Shown here: piece after piece, positions 45,045 through 56,296 of the stretch
Layout: each line of letters opens with the position of its first letter
Numbering within the stretch: the first letter of the stretch is position 1
Assembly: GCA_039654915.1 (NCBI GenBank)
Contig: CM077593.1
Span: forward strand, 38,720,501-38,784,500
DNA: 64,000 nt
Reading direction: 5' to 3'
Origin: Aquilaria yunnanensis
Lineage: Eukaryota; Streptophyta; Magnoliopsida; Malvales; Thymelaeaceae
Notes under the pieces: model-generated
What the model was told of the DNA's origin: nothing
The model's input: the letters and a program-made list of their open reading frames with translations, nothing else
Databases searched by the model: none
Made by a program: the position numbers and the translations under genes

Positions 45045-46917
45045 CTAAGTACAGAATTTTTTCAACGCATCCGAATGCCATGTATTTTTTAATTCTATGC
45101 CTACGGCATCGCCAAGCTTGTAAACTCCTTTTCTCACTTCGGGGAGTACCAGATAAGGGCCTTCCCAATTTGCGTGAAGTACCCCGTGGGATGGCCTTCC
45201 GGGCCCAAATTCAGCCTTTCAAATAATGAGGTCTCCTTTCTTTATTCCCTTTGGCCTGGCGCGCAAGTTTATAGCAGCGGCCATTCTTTGCTGAAAAGCT
45301 TTTCTTCTCAGCTCGGCTATTTCTCTGTGCTCGCCGACGAGGTCAATTTTGGTTCCTAGGCCGAGGTCATTTCCCCTTTCATCAAACACTTGTACTCACA
45401 CCGATGGTTGTACTACCTCAATTGGGATGATAGCCTCTGTACCAAAAACAAGTGAAAAAGGTGTTTCCCCTGTGGCTCTTCGGGGTGTTGTTCGGTAGCT
45501 CCATAACACACTTGGGAGTTTTCCTGGCCATTTCCCTTTTGCTTCCCCCAACCTTTTTTTTTAGACCATCTTTTATGGTCCTGTTAGATACTTCTACTTG
45601 CCCATTGCTTTGGGGGTGGGCTACTGGAGCGAAGTGCATTTTTATTCCGATGTTGTTGATAAATTCTTGGAACCCCTTGTCTGTGAACTAGGATCCATTG
45701 TCGGCTACTAGTACCCTCGGTATGCCAAATCTACATACAATGTTCTTCCATACAAACTTCTGCACATCTTTTGCCGAGATAGTCGCCAAGGGTTCTACCT
45801 CGACCCATTTAGAGAAATAGTCCACTGCGACTACGCAGAACTTCACGACTCCAGGCGCTGTCGGGAGTGGCCCAATGAGGTCTATGCCCGAAACTGCTAA
45901 GGGCCAGGGATAGTCAGCCGAAGTTACCAATTCCGAGGGTGTCCTTTGGATACTCGCGTGACTTTGGCAATTACCACATTTCTGGACGAACTGCATAACG
46001 TTCTTTCTTAGGGTAGGCCAAAAGTATCCTTGGCGAAGTATCACTGCTGCCAGGGCGTCGGTTCCAATGTGCGAACCATAAGCGCCTTCATGAACTTCTT
46101 CGAGGATCATTTCAGTATCCTCTCCACCAACACACCTCTGTAGTGGATTTGCATATCCCTGCCGATATAATTCTTCTCCGATTAGGAAGAAATGACCGGA
46201 ACATCTTCGCACTTTTGCCGCTTCGTTGGGGTCTTCGAGGAGCGCACCAGTTGCGAGATATCTTTTTATCGGATCTTTCTAGCCTTTTCCCGAAGTTACT
46301 ATGCTCAGCACTGCGATGCTCGGGTGGTTTAGCACCTCGGTGCATGTTTTCCACTTTGCCAAGCAATCTGCCTCGGCATTATCTCGACGAGGCACATTTT
46401 TTATTCATACGGTGTCAAACTCTCAGATAAGCTTTGCTACCAGTTCATGGTATTTTGCCAAGGTCGGGTCCTTCGCCCCATAGTCTCCTGCTGTTTGTCG
46501 AACCACCAGCTGGGAATCGCTGTGGGCTTTCAAGTTTCTTACACCAATTTTTCTGGCTAGGCGTAACCCTGCTATGAGAGCTTCGTATTCAATCATATTG
46601 TTGGTGACATTAAAGCCGAACTTGATGGCCTTCATTACTTCTAGACCTTTGGGGCCTCTAATAATTACCCCAGCTCCCTGGTGTTAGGACCCTGAGGCTC
46701 CGTCTACATAGAAAGTCCATTCTGGCTCACCTTCGCCAGGATCTAAATGGTTGTCCTCAGTGATGGGTACTTCGGCAATGAAGTCTGCCAGAGCTTGAGC
46801 TTTTATGGCTTTCTGAGGTTCATAAGTAATGTCGTGCTCGCCAAGCTCTATACACCATTTAGAAAGCCTTCCCGAATGATCAACTTTCCTCATGACGTCC
46901 CGTAGTGGTAGACTACT
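45045..46917 (-). pseudogene. Element D second RNase H and integrase
   Basis: Broken minus-strand frames: gypsy RNase H end and second RNase H (46423-46893: WTFYVDGASGS, AHSDSQLVV) and integrase (45418-46212: EELYRQGYANPLQRCV, KCGNCQSHA, SGIDLIGPLP, VLVADNGS, NGQVEVSNRT). The residue before the first catalytic Asp is S instead of W. Multiple stops. The frame ends at 45045. The integrase is close to that of A, roughly nine in ten residues by eye. Confidence 0.88.
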
Positions 46918-49224
46918 TCAGACGATGATTGGGTGAGCTTGAAAATATGGCCATAGTCTTCTTCCTGCCAATACCAGGGCATATATAGCTTTTTGTAGCA
47001 AGGGATACCTAACTTCGGTGCCGTGCAGGGACTTGCTTATATAATAAACCGGCCATTGCTTCAGCGCTTCCTCTTTCACAAGGACCGAGCTTACTGCTTT
47101 TTCTGTGATGGCGAGGTACAACACGAGGGGCTCTCCCTCGCGAGGTTGTCGAAGAGTGGGCAAACGGGCTAAGTAGATTTTGAGTTCTTCCCAAGCCTTT
47201 TGGCAGTCCTCATTCCAAGGATGATCATAACATCCGAGGTCGCCCTCCTTTTTTGTTGCCTTAGTGAGGACTTTGAAGAATGCTCGACACCGGTCTCCAT
47301 ACCTGGAAATAAACCTGCTAAGAGAGGTTATCCTTCTGGTGAGTCTCTGCACATCTTTTATTGTGACGGGAGTTCGGAATTCAAGCAGAGCCTTAATCTT
47401 TTCTGGGTTCGCATCAATGCCTCTTTCTGATACCATGTACCCAAGAAACTTTCCCGAGGTTACGCCGAAAATGCACTTTTCAAGATTAAGGTGAATTCCG
47501 AAGGTTCTTAGCTAGTGGAAAGTTTCCCTTAGATCTGCGATGTGGTCATTAGGTAGCTTGCTCTTGACTATCATGTCATCGACATAGACTTTCATGTTCC
47601 TCCCTATTTGGTCATTAAAGACCTTGCTCATCAACCTCTGGTAGGTAGCTCCTGCATTTTTTAGCCCGAAAGGCATTCTGATGTAACAATACATTCCACC
47701 CTCGGTGATGAAAGCGGTCTTCTCCTCATCTTCAGGGTCCATCCTTTTTTGATGATACCCACTGAAGGTGTCTAGGAAACTTAGGAGCCAGTATTCGGCA
47801 GTTGAGTCTACCAACTGGTCTATTGGTGGGAAAGGGTATGAATCTTTTGGGCAAGCGTCATTCAAGTTTCTGAATTCGATGCACATTCGGAGCTTACTGC
47901 TCCCTTCTTTTGTGGCAATAACCATGTTGCTCAACCATTCGGGGTACTTGACCTCCCTGATTACATCTGCGTCCAATAAGCGCTGGACTTCGGCTTTGAC
48001 GAAGTTATTTTTATGGACTGAGATGCCCCGTTTCTTTTGCCTGACAGGTTTTGCTTCCGGACTTACTTTAAGGCTATGCTGTATTATGCAAGGGTCTACC
48101 CCCAGCATATCTTTCGGCGAGTAGGCAAACAGGTCTTTGTTCATCAGTAGAAAGGATACAAGTTTTTTCTTGTCACCTTCAGTCAAGTTTTTCCCTATTC
48201 GGGTATTTCGGCCCGGGACAAGTTCTACTTCTTCCATTTCTACCTTCGCGGGATCTTCTGCCTCTCCCTTTTTTGGTTTTCCATCTGGCAAAGCCTCTGG
48301 CTCTACAGTTTGTGCGAAGTTGGTTGCTGGAGGTTTTCGCGCCTTGACGAACACTTTCCTTACTTCGCCCTGATCAATGAAGATTTTCGCGTCTCCATCC
48401 TTGGTGGCAAAAGTGACAGTTAAGTACTTTACATCAGGGCGAATGTGCAGGTTTCCTTGTGTTTGCCTTCCAAGGATGGCGTTATATGACGAAGGAACAT
48501 CCATGACAATGAACCTTGTCATTATGGAGGCAAATAATTCGTCTGTCCCGTCTACCGAAGTTCCTTTCATCATTAGGGGAAGATCGATCCATCCGAGGAC
48601 GGGCAGTTCGGATGGCCCTACCCCGAAAGTAGGCGAAGTCACGGGCTTGAGATCGGTGTTGGATATACCCAAGCTCGGCAGCAAATGTGAAAATAGGACA
48701 TCAGCGTTTGATCCATCATCAAGCAACACTCTCTTGACGTCCCAATTTCCTATCCTCACCATGACCATCAGCGGATCGTCGTGGGGAAAGATGACGGTGG
48801 AACCATCCTTGCGGGCCAGTTTCTTCGTCGGACTCTGATATTCCATCACTGATATTTCTCTAGCCTTCCTCTTTCTTTTCGAGGATGGAAGTCCTGTCGT
48901 AATTGTTTGTATTATTCCTGCCGGAGGTGGAGGACGCCTCTTCGGACTTCGATTGCTCCGTCTGTTAGAGTCGTAGTCCTCATCATCTACCTTTCCTTCT
49001 TCCTCTTTCCTTCCTTTCGGGGAGGGCATTCACAGATATCACCGGAGTTGCCCTTGTTTTATCAGCGACTCTATGTACTTTTTCAGCTGGAAATAGTCTT
49101 CGGTGTCGTGGCCAGGGTCGCGGTGAAACTGGCAGAACTTCTTCATGTTCTTTTTATTATCAGCGGTCATGGCCCTTGGCCGCTGAATCTGGGTCCCCTG
49201 TCTTTCCATTGTCATGAGGATGTT
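46918..49224 (-). pseudogene. Element D gag tail, protease, RT and gypsy RNase H
   Basis: A 505-codon frame (47512-49029) covers the gag tail, the protease (LLDDGSNADVLF) and most of RT (LLSFLDTFSGYHQKRM, YVDDMIVKS). A second (46918-47436) covers the RT thumb and gypsy RNase H up to FQAHPIIV. The zinc-knuckle-like CQFHRDPGHDTEDY near 49100 has lost its last Cys. Gag upstream is cut by LTR I at 49225. Confidence 0.88.
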
Positions 49225-51535
49225 TGTTAGGCACCTCCTAAAGTGCTTGCCTTAGGCCAAGGAAAACCAAGGAAACAGGCAGGAAGGAAGAAAAGGACTA
49301 TGGGAACTGGTACAGTGATCTATGTGCAAAACTGGGAAATTTCAGGACTTAACTGTACATAGAAACTAGACTATGGAAAAGCTGACAGAAAATAGAGAAA
49401 GGGGATCAAATTGTACAATTGAATGAGTGGTACAATTAAAACTATCAACTTTAAGTTGATCATTTCGGCCATGCAAGTTTATTGGATGATTAGTGCAAGA
49501 CTGGACCAAAACTAGTAGACAATAATGATTACTAGTCAAGTCTTGTCTACCACTAAAGAACTATTCACTAGTTAACTAGTTAAACTAACTAGTTTTATTC
49601 TAGTTACATGGCCGGTTACACATGGGTAATTATAGTACTTTGGTACTTGTGTTTGTCTTGTGCTTGCCATTATGGGCCATGTTTGGACTTAAGTGTCATT
49701 TGAATCAAGGTTTTAATGGTGCATGTGTAACCGTGAGCAAGTGAGGACTTTAGTGAGCCATGGAAGTAAGTTGGGGTTAAAGACATAGGTTAGTGCCATT
49801 TTGAGCACAAGTGTCTTTCGGCCGAATTAAGTCAACACCATTTGTTTTGTTTCATTTTGGGCTTTCATTATTCTTCCTAAGGCCGAGAGTGGTTCTTGAG
49901 AGCTCATCCAAGAATTGGTTTTGAAATCAAGAAATCTTGAAGGCATTTGAAGGATTCAAGCTTGGAAGACTTGTTTCGGCATAAGCTCACTTGGATTCAA
50001 GCTTTGGTTCTTGAAAATTCAAGGAAGGCCGAGACGTTCAAGCTAGGGTTTTGAGGTAATGTTTATGTTTCCTTGATTTCATGGTATTTCTTCCATGAAC
50101 AAGGGATTTAGAAGCTCAATTGTGGTTAGATTGAGTTAATTGAACAAGTTAGACATTGGTTTGAAAGTTGGTTGTTGGCCGAAAGTATTGGATGAGTAAT
50201 CTTGGTGTTCTTCTTGAGTTCCATGGAAATTAGTCCATGATTAAGGTTAATTGGTGCCTATTTGATCTTATGCTAGGCAATTTTGAGCAAGGAACATCAA
50301 TGTGTGCAAGTTAGTATTTGGCCGAGAAGTCCATTTTGAGGTAATGTTATGTTCTTCGTTGATTACATGGTAATGGTGCCATGAATAAGGGTTATTAATG
50401 ATTAGAAGGTTATATGATGGATTAGTTTGATGAAGAACATTATTGTGTGAAATTGGGCATTATGGCGGAAAGCTTGAACTTGTGTAACATAGTTGATAGC
50501 CAAAGGCTATCGCCTCAATCTGGCCGAATACCCTGCCACAACAATGGCCAGAAGAACTGGCGCTTCCCGGGAATAGGTGGAATCATGCACCTCGGGAGAT
50601 AGCCTGAGAGCTCCGAGCCTCGGCACGCCAGTAAAACTTGAGGACTCCATTCGCCCCCCAAGGTTGTGAACAGCGCGCCTTCGGAAAAGTGGCACCAGAC
50701 ATTGCTGCCCGAATATGATATCCCCGAAGGCGGAACCCCCTGGAACTGGGAACCCCCGAACTGAGGGTAGGCTTCCCGAAGAGGCTCTGTCCGAACTAGA
50801 GGACGACCTCACCCAGGGACCTCGGGAGTACGGCAGGCGCATTTAAGGAAGCATTTAAGGAAGCCTCTGACACGTCCCACCACAAACGTAAAAAGTCGCC
50901 CTGACGCGCAGACGCCATCAGAATCATATCATGGCCCGTCTCAGCACAAGGCTCGAGGCCATCTAGTTACCAACTATCTGTCCCCTACGCCCAGACGTTC
51001 AGGAGCATCCGACCGCACACGTGTCATGATCTGAACGGGCTAGGTATTCCTATATATACAGGAAATAAATACTTGACAGGGGGTTGGCAGGCCGGATATA
51101 CAGCTCCCACACCCTGAGAAAATACCAGGCGAGACTTTTCTGCCTTTCTCTTTGAGCTAGTGACTTTCTCCTTCTTCCGGCCACCACTGACTTGGGCGTC
51201 GGAGGCTCCCCCCCGGAAAAACACTCCGGGGGCCTCCTAACCCTGTTTACCAGCTTTTCAGGTACTCTCCTTGGGGCGATCCACCTTCCAGGCGTTCTTC
51301 CTCCTAGAAGTCTCCTCAACAGTCATCATGACTCACAACGATGAGGCCTTAGGCCATCAATAGTGTTCTTCTTGGAGTACATGGTATTTAATCCATGATT
51401 ATGTGTTGTTGATGCCTATGTGTTGTTATGGTAGGCATTGTGATTGAGGAACACTTGGGCATTTGAAGTTTGGTTGTGACCGAGAGCATATTGAGGTAGG
51501 GTTCACTAACACTTGATTATGCTTGGTGAATTACC
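49225..51535. mobile_element. LTR I, same family as H, truncated on the right and interrupted by K
   Basis: It begins TGTTAGGCACC directly after gag of D (atgtt at 49220-49224 would be the target duplication). The first 50 bases and several later blocks match H read on the minus strand, up to the TTGAGGTAGGGTTCACTAA block near 51492. Homology stops at about 51535 where copia LTR sequence begins, so the right end is lost. No protein domain is present. It contains degenerate internal repeats (50056-51540). Confidence 0.75.
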
Positions 51536-51540
51536 ATGAA
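50056..51540. repeat. Degenerate tandem repeats with CATGG..CCATG centres in LTR I
   Basis: A block like TTCTTGAGTTCCATGG followed by TCCATGA recurs near 50060, 50205, 50350, 51366 and 51510, at intervals of about 145 bp when K is removed. Each contains an inverted CATGG/CCATG pair. H has the same block near 26940. Confidence 0.6.
50494..51359 (+). mobile_element. Solo LTR K of the A/B/C Tat family (866 bp)
   Basis: Plus strand TGATAGCC to GGCCATCA, flanked by atagt at 50489-50493 and 51360-51364. Orientation is opposite to A, B and C. It shares with C the bases that distinguish C from A and B (for example GGCCGGATATACAGC), so it is of the C subfamily. A clean duplication with a single LTR means LTR-LTR recombination after insertion. 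Confidence 0.96.
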
Positions 51541-52333
51541 TCACATTTATGATCATACGCAATGAGCGGTGTCTAGCAACACATCATTGCTACCCAAGTA
51601 ACAAGATTGTCGGTGATTCGACTAAACCTTTATGATCATCACCGATATATGCCATTGTCCCTTTGTCCAAGATATCAGGACTAAGCATGAGACACGGAAT
51701 GTGTCACTCTCGTATAGCCCAATCTTTGGTTTCTTGATTACCGAGTAGACTAACTTAAGCTGATGACATTGATATCGTATATCAACTCATCCGAGCATGG
51801 CCATGCATTTTCTAAGTCTTACCCTATCAAGGGGCCCGAAGATATCACTCCCATTACATAGGAGGGACAAATTCCATCTTGATCATATAAATCCCTCTGC
51901 ATGATATGTGACATACCCAATGACCTCCTTCAAGTTCACTCAGTTACGAGCAACAAAGGAAAGTATCAAAGTATGTGACTCACATGTAGGGAACCTTGAT
52001 GATCTTAGGTCGAAGGACGACATATACCATGATCACTATGAGAATCACTTATGACACTCATATAACGATCCATGAAGTGTTCTCATGGTGGGCCGGTCCA
52101 GTACACAAGTTCTCCAACTTGTACCCATATATAGACTACATATCTCATATTAGTCTCCACATATGCTAGTTGTTATGTATTAATGCAACCCGCTCCACAA
52201 TGATACTAGACTAAGGACGCAGAAACAAAACAATGAACATAATTGCTAGATTAATGCCTTAATAAAATATCATGACTCAATGTGCAAAAAATACAATCAT
52301 CTTATGATTGGCTTTTTTGGCACAACACTAACA
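51536..52333 (-). repeat. Truncated 3' LTR of copia element E
   Basis: Matches 58421-59268 and ends CAACACTAACA on the plus strand. Lacks the 566-bp U5 side and about 50 bp near 52215. Confidence 0.9.
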
Positions 52334-53178
52334 AACTCCCACTTGCACTAAAAGCCAATCATCCATGTATCTAAAACTAACGGACCTAGAATGGCTATCA
52401 TGCTTCTGCTGCGTAAGGGGCTTTGTTAGTGGATCAGCAATGTTGCTGTCTGTCGAAGTCCTGCATATCCTTACATCACCCTTCTCGATGATCTCCCTGA
52501 TGAGATGATAGCGTCGGAGTATGTGTTTGGATCGCTGGTGAGATCGAGGTTCCTTAGCTTGTGCGATTGCTTCATTATTGTCACAATAGAGCTCTATCGG
52601 GTTGTCAACGCTTGGAACCACTCCAAGTTCAGTGATGAACTTCTTGATCCAAACTGCCTCATTCGCAACATCAGAGGCGGCAATGTACTCAGATTCTGTT
52701 GTAGAGTCAGCTACTTTCTCTTGCTTTGAGCTCTTCCAATTCACAGCACCACCACCAATACAAAACACATAACCAGATTGCGATCTAAAATCATCCTTAT
52801 CGGATTGGAAGCTTGCATCGGTGTAACCCCTTACAACGAGCTCATCTTCACCTCCAAAGACCAAGAATGCATCCTTAGTCCTTCGTAAGTACTTAAGGAT
52901 GTTCTTAACAGCTGTCCAATGACTCTTACCGGGGTTCGATTGCTACCTACTCATCATGCTCAAAGCATACGAGACATCGGGACGAGTACATATCATGGCG
53001 TACATGATAGATCCAATTGCTGAGGCATATGGAATCTTACTCATGCTCTCTCTCTCCTCGGTTGTACTCGGACACTAAGATCTAGAAAGAGTGATACCAT
53101 GTGACATGGGCAAGAATCCTTTCTTTGAATCTTGCATGCTAAACCTCTTTAGCACCTTGTCAATATATGTACTTTGAC
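52328..53178 (-). pseudogene. Copia E RNase H
   Basis: The 178-codon frame 52328-52864 carries the copia RNase H motifs YTDASF, QSGYVFCIGGGAVNWKSSKQ, TESEYIAASD, CDNNEAI and RSKHI. The region 52865-53178 continues the RT-RNase H connection with frameshifts or stops. The last codons run through the purine tract and stop in TGT TAG at the LTR border. Confidence 0.88.
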
Positions 53179-53967
53179 TTAGGCCAAAAAGCTTTCTAGA
53201 TCATCTCTATAGATCCTGATGCCTAACACATAGGCTGCTTCACCCAAGTCCTTCATAGAGAAACATTTCCCTAGCCAAGTTTTCACAGACTGTAGCTCAG
53301 GAATGTCATTCCCGATGATTAGTATGCCATCTACATACAACACCAAGAAGACAATAGCGCTCCCACTAACCTTCTTGTAGACACAAGGTTCATCTTCATT
53401 TTTGATAAAACCAAACTCTTTGATTGCATCATCAAATTGAAGATTCCAACTTCGAGAAGCTTGCTTCAGTCCATAAATGGACCTTTGCAACCTGCACACT
53501 TTATTGGCATTCTTAGGAGCGACAAAACCCTCAGGTTGTGTCATGTACACATCCTCAAGTAGCTTTCCATTTAGGAATGCAGTTTTGACATCCATTTGCC
53601 ATATCTCATAACCATAGTGTGCAGCAATAGCAAACAAAATTTGGATGGATTTAAGCATAGCAACTGGTGAAAAAGTTTAATCATAGTCAATACCATGAAT
53701 TTGCTTCAAACCTTTTGCAACCAATTGTCCCTTAAAGGTAATCACATTACCATCCATGTCAGTTTTCTTCTTGAAAACCCATTTGCACCCTATGGGTTTT
53801 ACCCCTTCAGGTGGGTCCACCAAAGTCCATACTTGGTTTTCATACATGGATTCCATCTCGGATTTCATGCCCACTAGCCACTTCTCAAAGTCAGGCCTCG
53901 ACAGCTCTTGCTGGTAGGTTGTGGGCTCATCCTGATCCATGAGCATCACATCACCGGTGTGAGTCAC
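53179..53967 (-). pseudogene. Copia E reverse transcriptase
   Basis: Two frames: 53677-53967 (WVLGMKSEMESMYENQVWTLV-type start and CKWVFKKK) and 53179-53658 (MDVKTAFLNG, SIYGLKQASRSWN, LYVDGILIIGND). The catalytic YVDD motif reads YVDG, so the second Asp is lost. A stop lies between the frames near 53670. Confidence 0.9.
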
Positions 53968-54063
53968 GAGAAATCCATATCTCTCGGGCTCACGCCAAAT
54001 CCTACCAGACCTACGTAGGCTCTGTGCTACAGGAACAGACTCTTGAACAACTTCTTATAGTGT

Positions 54064-54852
54064 CTATTCAGGTTCCATTTCAGGTTCGATGTCTCCTTGT
54101 TGTTCTTGAATTTCTTCAAGTTCTACTTTCCTCCCACTAGTTCCTTTAGAGATAAACTCTTTCTCCAAAAAGACATCAGTTCGAGCAACAAACACTTTTT
54201 GCTCAGAAGGATTGTAGAAATAGTAACCCTTTGTTTCTTTGGGATACCCAACAAAAAGGCATTTTTGAGATTTGGGCCCTAGTTTGTCAGAGGATTGACG
54301 TTTCACATAAGCGTCACAGCCCCAAATCTTCATAAAAGACAAATTGGGACGCCTCCCACTTTATATCTCATATGGTGTCTTTTGAACCAATTTAGATGGA
54401 ACTCGATTTAGTGTAAAAGCGGCTGTCTTTAGAGCAAGTCCCCAAAAGGAGTTTGGAAGGTCAGCTTGACTCATCATAGAGCGAACCATGTCTAACAGAG
54501 TTTGATTTCTCCTTTCAGATACACCATTCCATTGAGGTGTACCTGGTAGAGTGAGTTGTGATACTATACCACACTCCTTCAGATAGTCAAGGAATTCTCG
54601 ATCCAAGTACTCTCCACCTCGATCTGATCGAATCACTTTAATACTCTTCCCGAGTTGATTCTCTACTTCATTCTTGAATTCTTTGAACTTTTCAAGGGAT
54701 TCTGACTTGTGTCTCATGAGATACACATAGCCATATCTGCTGAAGTAATCAGTGAAAATAATGAAGTATTGGAAACCTCCTCTAGCTTGTGTAGACATAG
54801 GGCCACATACATCACTATGTATAAGTCCTAGTAAGTCATTAGCCCTTTTCAC
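54064..54852 (-). pseudogene. Copia E integrase
   Basis: The core is at 54361-54852 (IHSDVCGPM, IIFTDYFSRYGYVYL, IRSDRGGEY, NGVSERRNQTLLDM). The C-terminal part with the copia-typical GCDAYVKRQ and KCLFVGYPKETKGYYFYNP is at 54064-54342. The D-D-E residues are present. A stop at 54361-54363 separates the two blocks. Confidence 0.9.
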
Positions 54853-55549
54853 TTTGCCCTGTGAATGGGGCTTTGGTCATCTTGCCCAACAAACATGACT
54901 CACATGTCTCATATGATTCAAAATCAAATGAGTCCAAGAGTCCATCCTTATGAAGCTTAGATATGCGGGTCTCATTTATATGGCCCAAGCGACAGTGCCA
55001 GAGATAGGTTAGGTTTGAATCATTTAATCTGACCTTCTTGGTATTCAAATTATAGATTGGATCTCCGAGTTCTAGAACATACAACCCATTGCTAAGTTGA
55101 GCACTACCATAAAAGATTTCATTCAAATAAATAGAGCAACATTTGTCGTTTATTATAAATGAAAAACCTTCTTTGTCCAAACAAGAAACAAAAATCAAAT
55201 TTCTACTAATAGTAGGCACAAAGTAGCAGTTGTCTAATTCTAAAACTAATCCACTAGGTAAAGTGAGAACATAAGTCCCTATGGCTAAGGCAGCAACCCT
55301 TGCTCCATTTCCAACACGTAGGTCCACTTCACCTCGGGCCAATTTTCTACTTCTATTTAGATCCTGCACATTTGCACAAATGTGTGATCCACATCCAGTA
55401 TCCAATACCCAAGATAAGGAAGTAGAAAAGTTAGCTTCTATAACAAGAATACCTGAAGTGGAAGTCTTATTTCCCTTTTCCTTAGCAAGTTCATCAAGAT
55501 AGAGCTTGCAGTTGCACTTCCAGTGTCCAGGTTGCTTACAATGGAAGCA
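54839..55549 (-). pseudogene. Copia E zinc knuckle, protease and pre-integrase domain
   Basis: CFHCKQPGHWKCNC directly after a TAG/TAA break at 55549 is the gag zinc knuckle. VLDTGCGSHIC is the aspartic protease site. The WHCRLGHIN to CESCLLGKM block is the GAG-pre-integrase zinc domain. The frame overlaps the integrase frame by 14 bp in another phase, which marks a frameshift. Confidence 0.88.
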
Positions 55550-56296
55550 TTACCCTTCCTTTGCCACACCACCCTTTGGTTTCAATGCAGCTGAAGAAGA
55601 ACTAGAATTGGACTTTCCATTAGCTTTATCCTTCTTCTTGTTGGCTTTTCCCTTTCTCTTGCCCTTTTGAACCATCAAAATGGGCTTAGCCTTCTTAAGG
55701 TTTTGCTCAGCAGTTCTCAACATGTTGAGCAATTCAGGAAGGGACTTGTCAAGGTCGTTCATGTTATAGTTCATGATGAACTGACTGTAGCTTTCAGGCA
55801 ACGATTGCAAGACTACATCGATAGCCAACTCTTTCTGAAAAGCAAATCCCAAATTCTCAATATTCTCAATGTACCCAATCATCTTGAGCACATGAGGACC
55901 CACGGGACTTCCCTCATACATCTTTCACTGAAACAATGCCTTAGAGGTCTCAAACCTCTCATGCCTAGCTTGCTCTTGGAAAAGCATTTTGAGATGTTCG
56001 ATCATATCGAACGCCCCCATGTTCTTATGTTGTTTCTGAAGCTCAGATTCCATGGTAATAAGCATGAGGCATGCAACATCCAAAGCATCATCAGAATGCC
56101 TCTTGTGAGCATCCCTTTCAGCTCTTGGAGCAGTGGCAACAGGCTCATTCGGAATGGGCTGCTCTAGGACATAAGCCTTTCTCTCTTGTTTGAGGACTAT
56201 CCTCAAGTTTCGGTACCATTTGAGAAAGTTGGTCCCATTCAGTTTTTCCTTCTCAAGGATCGATCGCAATGAAAGTGTCGATGTGTTTTGTGCCAT
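55550..56296 (-). pseudogene. Copia E gag
   Basis: The frame starts MAQNTSTLSLRSILEKEKL at 56296 and matches the UBN2-type copia gag (LNGTNFLKWYRNLRIVL, AFDMIEHLKMLFQEQAR, LLNMLRTAEQNLKKAK). A stop at 55922-55924 divides it, and another at 55547-55549 precedes the zinc knuckle. A Lys/Ser-rich linker lies before the knuckle. Confidence 0.9.

Larger units (their letters stand above)
40706..49224 (-). mobile_element. Old Tat element D, right end cut by LTR I
   Basis: From the shared LTR: polypurine tract 41509-41523, aORF 42184-44623 on plus, then pol 45045 to gag 49224 on minus. The gag N-terminus, PBS and 5' LTR should follow but LTR I starts at 49225 and they are not seen again in the window. 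The aORF is strongly diverged from A and C, whereas the pol protein is much closer to A. Confidence 0.82.
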
